This document shows positions 60,579 to 64,000 of a DNA stretch of 64,000 bases, piece after piece. A program made the translations under genes and the position numbers. Location: contig CAVVST010000001.1 in the NCBI GenBank assembly GCA_963750995.1, forward strand, positions 620,001 to 684,000. Direction: 5' to 3'. The number at the start of each line of letters is the position of its first letter. The stretch's first letter is position 1. The notes beneath the pieces were generated by a model. The model made no database searches, was not told the DNA's origin, and saw nothing but the letters and a program-made list of their open reading frames with translations. This DNA comes from CAVVST01 sp963750995. Its GTDB lineage: Bacteria; Acidobacteriota; Vicinamibacteria; Vicinamibacterales; UBA2999.

Positions 60579-60779
60579 CGGTTGAGTTTACTGTCCAAGG
60601 GTGTGCGCCACTGCTGTGCGCACAGGTCGACCGCACACCGCACACCCCCGGCGCGCACAGCGATGAGCCTATAAGTCGCTGTAGTTGAACCGGTTATAAA
60701 GATTGGCAGAAGCGGCACCGGGTTCGCTCTCAGGAAGGCATCCGCGCATGACGCGCGGGAGACTTCAACGAGGACTGAC

Positions 60780-61217
60780 ATGACCCGCACGATCGCCGCC
60801 GCGACCCTCAGCCTGACGTTGTTCGCGCTGCCGGCACATGCCGAGGATGACGCGGCGACCGCGAACACGGTGACGGGAATGACTGCTCCGGCCACGGTGA
60901 GCCAGTCGCTCGCGCGCCCGGCCGTGCTGACCGCCCTCTACGCCAGCTACGGCGCGCTGCAGGCCTACGACGTGTACTCGACCCGGCAGGCGCTGGCGCG
61001 CGGCGCTCGCGAAGCCAACCCGCTGATGCAGGGCGTCGTCGGCAACACGGGCGCCTTCGTTGCGATGAAGGCCGGTGTCGCGGTGGCGACGATTGCCGCC
61101 GCCGAGAAACTCTGGAAGACCAACAAGCCCGCGGCGATCGGCGTGATGATCGCCGGCAACAGCGTCGCGGCGATGGTGGCTGCCCGCAACGCCCGCACAC
61201 TCGGACAGCTTCGCTAA
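60780..61217 (+). CDS. Small membrane protein, DUF5658-like
   Basis: 145 residues. Signal peptide 'LSLTLFALPAHA-ED'. Then 'LYASYGALQAYDVYSTRQAL' and 'REANPLM', the pattern of DUF5658-type proteins (an Asp and an Asn-Pro-Leu-Met in membrane helices), followed by two more hydrophobic segments ('AFVAMKAGVAVATIAAAEKL', 'AAIGVMIAGNSVAAMVAARN'). Function unknown. 27 bases before the PilZ-like gene. Confidence 0.65.
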   Translation: MTRTIAAATLSLTLFALPAHAEDDAATANTVTGMTAPATVSQSLARPAVLTALYASYGALQAYDVYSTRQALARGAREANPLMQGVVGNTGAFVAMKAGVAVATIAAAEKLWKTNKPAAIGVMIAGNSVAAMVAARNARTLGQLR

Positions 61218-61244
61218 CTCGCGACCACACAGACGGTGACTGAC

Positions 61245-61583
61245 ATGATTGCCAACTTCGATCATCTTCAAGTTCGCGTGAACGTGACCTGGCAGAGCAC
61301 GCTGCTCGAGCTCAATGAGACCAGCGCCCTGGTGCGAGTACCGACCGCGCCGCCCACCGACCGGCAGACAACGGTGGTGATCAAGAACGACGAGGATGAG
61401 AGCCTCTACCTGCCAGGGCGGATCGTGCTGTCGATCCCGCAGACCTGGGGACCGGGCCGCGCCCGCCAGGAGCACCACATCGTCGTCGAGTTCTTCGGAT
61501 TGTCGGAAGAGGCCAAGGCGTCGCTCGCGCAGATCATCGCCAGCAGCGCCGATGGCGATACCCGCCGCCATCAGGCCGCCTAG
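61245..61583 (+). CDS. PilZ-like protein
   Basis: 112 residues from ATG 61245 (GTG 61236 possible). Beta-rich: 'HLQVRVNVTWQSTLLELNET', 'ALVRVPTAPPTDRQTTVVIK', 'LYLPGRIVLSIPQTW' and 'HHIVVEFFGLSEEAKASLAQ', which follow the strand order of PilZ domains. The RxxxR and D/NxSxxG cyclic-di-GMP motifs are not obvious, so binding is doubtful. Confidence 0.5.
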   Translation: MIANFDHLQVRVNVTWQSTLLELNETSALVRVPTAPPTDRQTTVVIKNDEDESLYLPGRIVLSIPQTWGPGRARQEHHIVVEFFGLSEEAKASLAQIIASSADGDTRRHQAA

Positions 61584-61599
61584 ACGCAGGCCCGCTCAA

Positions 61600-61680
61600 G
61601 CCCGGCAGTTTCAGCCGGCGATATTGAACGGCAAACCAATTCCCATCCTGATGCCCGTCACCGTCCAGTTCACGCCCTAG
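61600..61680 (+). pseudogene. Fragment of a TonB C-terminal domain
   Basis: The last 26 codons before TAG 61678-61680 read 'QFQPAILNGKPIPILMPVTV' plus 'QFTP', the final strand-helix of TonB-type energy transducers. Nothing upstream in this frame belongs to TonB, so it is a leftover of a lost or displaced gene. Confidence 0.5.
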
Positions 61681-62519
61681 ACGATCACCGAACGCGCGCC
61701 GAACAGCGGCTGCACGAACGCAGGATCGCCCTCCATCTCGATCGCGGCCCTGGCCTGAGCGGCCGTCAGCGCGTTGAACAGAAGGCGCCACAAGTTTTCG
61801 TCGGAGATCCGCACCGACGCGGCCGGCTTCTCGGGACAGCCCGCTCGCATCACCCAACGGCCGGAATCGCGCAGCAGCGTCCACATGCCGCCGGCAGGAC
61901 CGTGCACGGCAATGGCGACCGCTGCGCCATCGGGAGCCTGCAGATTCCGATAGGCGTGCGGCAGCCCCCGCAGCGCAATCTCCAGCATCGCTCGAAGGTA
62001 CCGCGGCGCGGCGAGAGATGGGGCATCTACCGCCAGCCGGATCTGCGCCTGGTGATGCCACAGCTCGGTGTACTCCCTGCCGACGTCGAACCATCCTTCC
62101 GAGTTGTTTTCGCCGGCCCACGACACGGGAAAGAGCGCCGGCTCGTCGGCGGGCAGCTGCTCGAAAAAGTCGGCCAGTTCTCCGCTCGCTTTCTCGAACA
62201 GGTCGGTCAGGACGTGAGGGCTGAAGCGGCGCATCGGTTCGACGAAGTCGCGGTTCAGCCCGTTGATGAAATCGACGAAATCCTGCTCGCTGTGAATCGG
62301 CCGGCGCGGCGGTGGAGGCGGCATCCGGTCGCGATGAAACGACAGCCGCCTGAATGTCAAATCGACGAGATGCGCCACGACGTCGCGGACGACCCAGGAT
62401 CCAGCGATCGTCGGACGCTGCCATGCCTCGGACGGCAACCCGCGCAGCAGCGCGACAAGATCTGATGAAACGGGACGAAACAGGGCGCGAGTGTCGGTAC
62501 GGGGTAACGGCGTCAGCAC
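61677..62519 (-). CDS. DinB-fold protein, maleylpyruvate-isomerase-like
   Basis: About 280 residues from GTG 62519 (further in-frame starts up to 62621). N-terminal mycothiol-dependent maleylpyruvate isomerase-type DinB domain: 'RPTIAGSWVVRDVVAHLVDL' (His ligand), 'WAGENNSEGWFDVGREYTEL' and 'WHHQAQIRLA'. C-terminal part 'DSGRWVMRAGCPEKPAASVR', 'DENLWRLLFNALTAAQA' is SCP2-like. Possibly a thiol-dependent detoxification enzyme. Substrate unknown. Confidence 0.75.
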   Translation of the reverse strand: MLTPLPRTDTRALFRPVSSDLVALLRGLPSEAWQRPTIAGSWVVRDVVAHLVDLTFRRLSFHRDRMPPPPPRRPIHSEQDFVDFINGLNRDFVEPMRRFSPHVLTDLFEKASGELADFFEQLPADEPALFPVSWAGENNSEGWFDVGREYTELWHHQAQIRLAVDAPSLAAPRYLRAMLEIALRGLPHAYRNLQAPDGAAVAIAVHGPAGGMWTLLRDSGRWVMRAGCPEKPAASVRISDENLWRLLFNALTAAQARAAIEMEGDPAFVQPLFGARSVIV

Positions 62520-62749
62520 GATCGGGAGCGTATCCCGCCGGGATGCTAACACGGGGCCCGGACCACTCATCTGCATCAATACGGTCGAGATCGGCCCGCA
62601 CGACCCGGCAATTAATTCCATCCTTCAGGCCCATAATTTGCACTTAGCTTGGTCCTGGCTTCCCCAAGGCCGATTTGCGATTAATTCCCTGACAGATGGC
62701 GTCAGGCGCTGTATTAACGGTATGCACCGCGGCCGGTGAGGGGTACAAG

Positions 62750-63022
62750 TTGCGCATACGCATTCGTCGGGCAATTGCCGGAATCATCGATGGCGTGAGC
62801 CTGAGCCATTTGTTGCCGGGGCTATGCTACGAGTTGTCAGATTCGCTGGGCGGGTACCTTGTGAGCAGTGGCGATGCGGACGAAATCCCCGCGTCCGCAC
62901 CGGTCGTTGAGCTCGGCGAGGATGAAACCGACACGTCGGTCTTCGGTGGTGTCATCGTCGCCCCGCCAATGGAGCACGCTGCGGACCGGCCACCCCGGAA
63001 GCGTCGTCGTGTACGGCGTTAG
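62750..63022 (+). CDS. Small hypothetical protein
   Basis: 90 residues from TTG 62750, which has GAGGGG seven bases upstream. 'RIRIRRAIAGIIDGVSLSHL' and 'LPGLCYELSDSLGGYLVSSG' recall a short conserved protein of Acidobacteria (memory), ending in a basic tail 'RPPRKRRRVRR'. The stop overlaps the convergent YciI gene stop by two bases. Confidence 0.5.
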   Translation: MRIRIRRAIAGIIDGVSLSHLLPGLCYELSDSLGGYLVSSGDADEIPASAPVVELGEDETDTSVFGGVIVAPPMEHAADRPPRKRRRVRR

Positions 63023-63438
63023 GCCTTATCCGCCATCTTTTCGCGGAGACGGTCTTCCTGCTTCCGGAGCTCGGGCGTGAACTCCTTGCCGAAATCCTCC
63101 GCTTCGAAGATCGGCCGGATCTCGATCTCGGTACCACCATCGAACGGCGCCCGCTTGAGCCAGTCGACCGCCTCGTCCATCGATTTCACTTTCCAGATCC
63201 AGTAGCCGGCAATCAGTTCCTTCGTTTCGGCGAACGGACCATCGATTACCGTCTTGTTTGCGCCTGAGAACCTCACCCGTTTTCCCTTCGAGGTCGGGTG
63301 CAGCCCTTCGCCCGCCAGCATGATGCCGGCATTGACGAGCTGTTCGTTGTAGTTGCCCATGTCGCGGAGGAGTTGCTCGCTCGGCATCTGCCCTGCTTCC
63401 GATTCCTTGCTCGCCTTCACGATGACCATGACTCGCAT
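63019..63438 (-). CDS. YciI/DGPF-domain protein
   Basis: 139 residues from ATG 63438 with Shine-Dalgarno AAGGAGA. 'RVMVIVKASKESEAGQMPSE', 'GEGLHPTSKGKRV', the DGPF motif 'VIDGPFAETKELIAGYWIWK' and 'EIEIRPIFEAEDFG'. Such proteins often accompany ECF sigma factors and VOC proteins in stress-related clusters; here a VOC gene is divergent next to it. Confidence 0.9.
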   Translation of the reverse strand: MRVMVIVKASKESEAGQMPSEQLLRDMGNYNEQLVNAGIMLAGEGLHPTSKGKRVRFSGANKTVIDGPFAETKELIAGYWIWKVKSMDEAVDWLKRAPFDGGTEIEIRPIFEAEDFGKEFTPELRKQEDRLREKMADKA

Positions 63439-63611
63439 TGGACTGTCTCCTTTTCTTACGGGGCGGGTAGCCCGCCTGTCTTCTATAGACTGGTCGAACC
63501 AGCTCCCGGCAAATCGACAGCCAGGCCGATGTCGATTCAACAGATTGTCGTTCGACAAGGTCACTGAACGGTAACGCGCGAACATTGCGATTCGGAATAC
63601 AGGAGGTCGAT

Positions 63612-64000
63612 ATGGCGCAAGCGAAACGAGCGGTTCCTGAAGGCCATTACACCGTCACGCCTCAGCTGACGCTCGACAACACGGCAAAGGCGATTGACTG
63701 GTACAAGAAAGCACTGGGCGCCGAGGAAGTGGCCCGTGCCGCGGGTCCTGATGGCAAGATCATGCATGCCGAAATTCGCATCGGCAATTCGTTGATCATG
63801 CTGAACGACGAGATGGGTGGTGGAAAGAGTCCGAAGGCGTGCGGCGGCTCCCCCGCGTCGCTCTGGCTCTATGTCGAGGATTGCGACGCGCTCTTCAACC
63901 GTGCAGTCGCGGCAGGCGCAGAAGTACGTCCCGGGCCTATGGGCCAGCTGGCCGATCAGTTCTGGGGTGATCGAACGGGCACGGTGATCGATCCGCATGG
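63612..64000 (+). CDS. VOC family protein (PhnB/glyoxalase-like), 3' end outside window
   Basis: 129 visible residues from ATG 63612, with a perfect Shine-Dalgarno AGGAGG. Open to the right edge. 'YTVTPQLTLDNTAKAIDWYK', 'GAEEVARAAGPDGKIMHAEI', 'SLIMLNDEMG', 'WLYVEDCDALFNRAVAAGAE' and 'WGDRTGTVIDPHG', the PhnB-like VOC fold. Role unknown; divergent from the YciI gene with which it probably shares control. Confidence 0.9.
   Translation, partial: MAQAKRAVPEGHYTVTPQLTLDNTAKAIDWYKKALGAEEVARAAGPDGKIMHAEIRIGNSLIMLNDEMGGGKSPKACGGSPASLWLYVEDCDALFNRAVAAGAEVRPGPMGQLADQFWGDRTGTVIDPH

Noticed and set aside
1..64000. CRISPR arrays, prophage or integrative elements
   Set aside because: No regularly spaced direct repeats, no phage structural genes, no integrase, and the only tRNA gene has no attachment-site duplication that I can see.

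Overview
The window is high-GC chromosomal DNA from a bacterium that looks like a member of the Acidobacteriota, most likely the Vicinamibacteria. That placement is an inference from the GC content, the PilZ/DUF6982-type protein, the UPF0182 protein, the cytochrome c maturation cluster with two extra uncharacterised proteins, and the many intergenic palindromes. No 16S gene is present to test it. Most genes are housekeeping. There is no prophage, CRISPR array or intact transposase.

Layout. 0-2.9 kb: the end of a conflict-type module, a DUF4062/TIR-like protein translationally coupled to an nSTAND NTPase fused to an RDD membrane domain. 3-8 kb: a sugar-nucleotide epimerase, RNase P RNA (minus strand), a damaged two-PilZ protein and two decayed genes. 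8-18.4 kb, all minus strand: an NtrC-type regulator with HtrA protease, LigA, a polyprenyl diphosphate synthase, TatD, MetRS and LarC. 18.4-31.7 kb: RadC, a DUF4398-like lipoprotein, a DapF-like protein lacking both catalytic cysteines, Dtd, TtcA, a dihaem cytochrome c, two glycosyltransferases with a VTT-family protein, an inositol-phosphatase/anti-sigma pair, aroA-aroK and a metallophosphoesterase. 31.7-39.6 kb: a response regulator and a complete but heavily frame-broken cytochrome c maturation cluster (ccmE, ccmF-H, zinc-ribbon protein, secreted protein, ccmA, ccmB, ccmC, ccmD). 39.6-48 kb: Maf, DciA-like, thiolase, FAD/Rieske oxidoreductase, recA with a clear promoter, tRNA-Phe, a parvulin lipoprotein, an S4 protein and a WYL regulator. 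48-56 kb: UPF0182, a RAYT remnant, glycogen debranching enzyme plus TreZ, and TruA. 56-64 kb: mostly small secreted or stress-type proteins (lectin-like, sterol-desaturase family, MBL-fold, DinB, PilZ-like, YciI, VOC).

Two things cut across the window. First, many genes that should be essential (metG, aroA, polyprenyl synthase, the ccm genes) carry single-base frame breaks while every conserved motif survives in one frame or another. I read most of these as indel errors in the assembly, densest at 32.1-39.6 kb, and not as gene death. Where I give one span for such a gene, it covers the reconstructed gene. Second, the intergenic spaces are full of small palindromic repeats of several families. 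Some sit inside coding sequence, some supply stop codons, and one family also occurs beside the N-terminal remnant of a REP-associated transposase. The most interesting candidates for new biology are the nSTAND-RDD module at the left edge, the Ser/Ser DapF homologue, and the two unknown proteins built into the ccm cluster.
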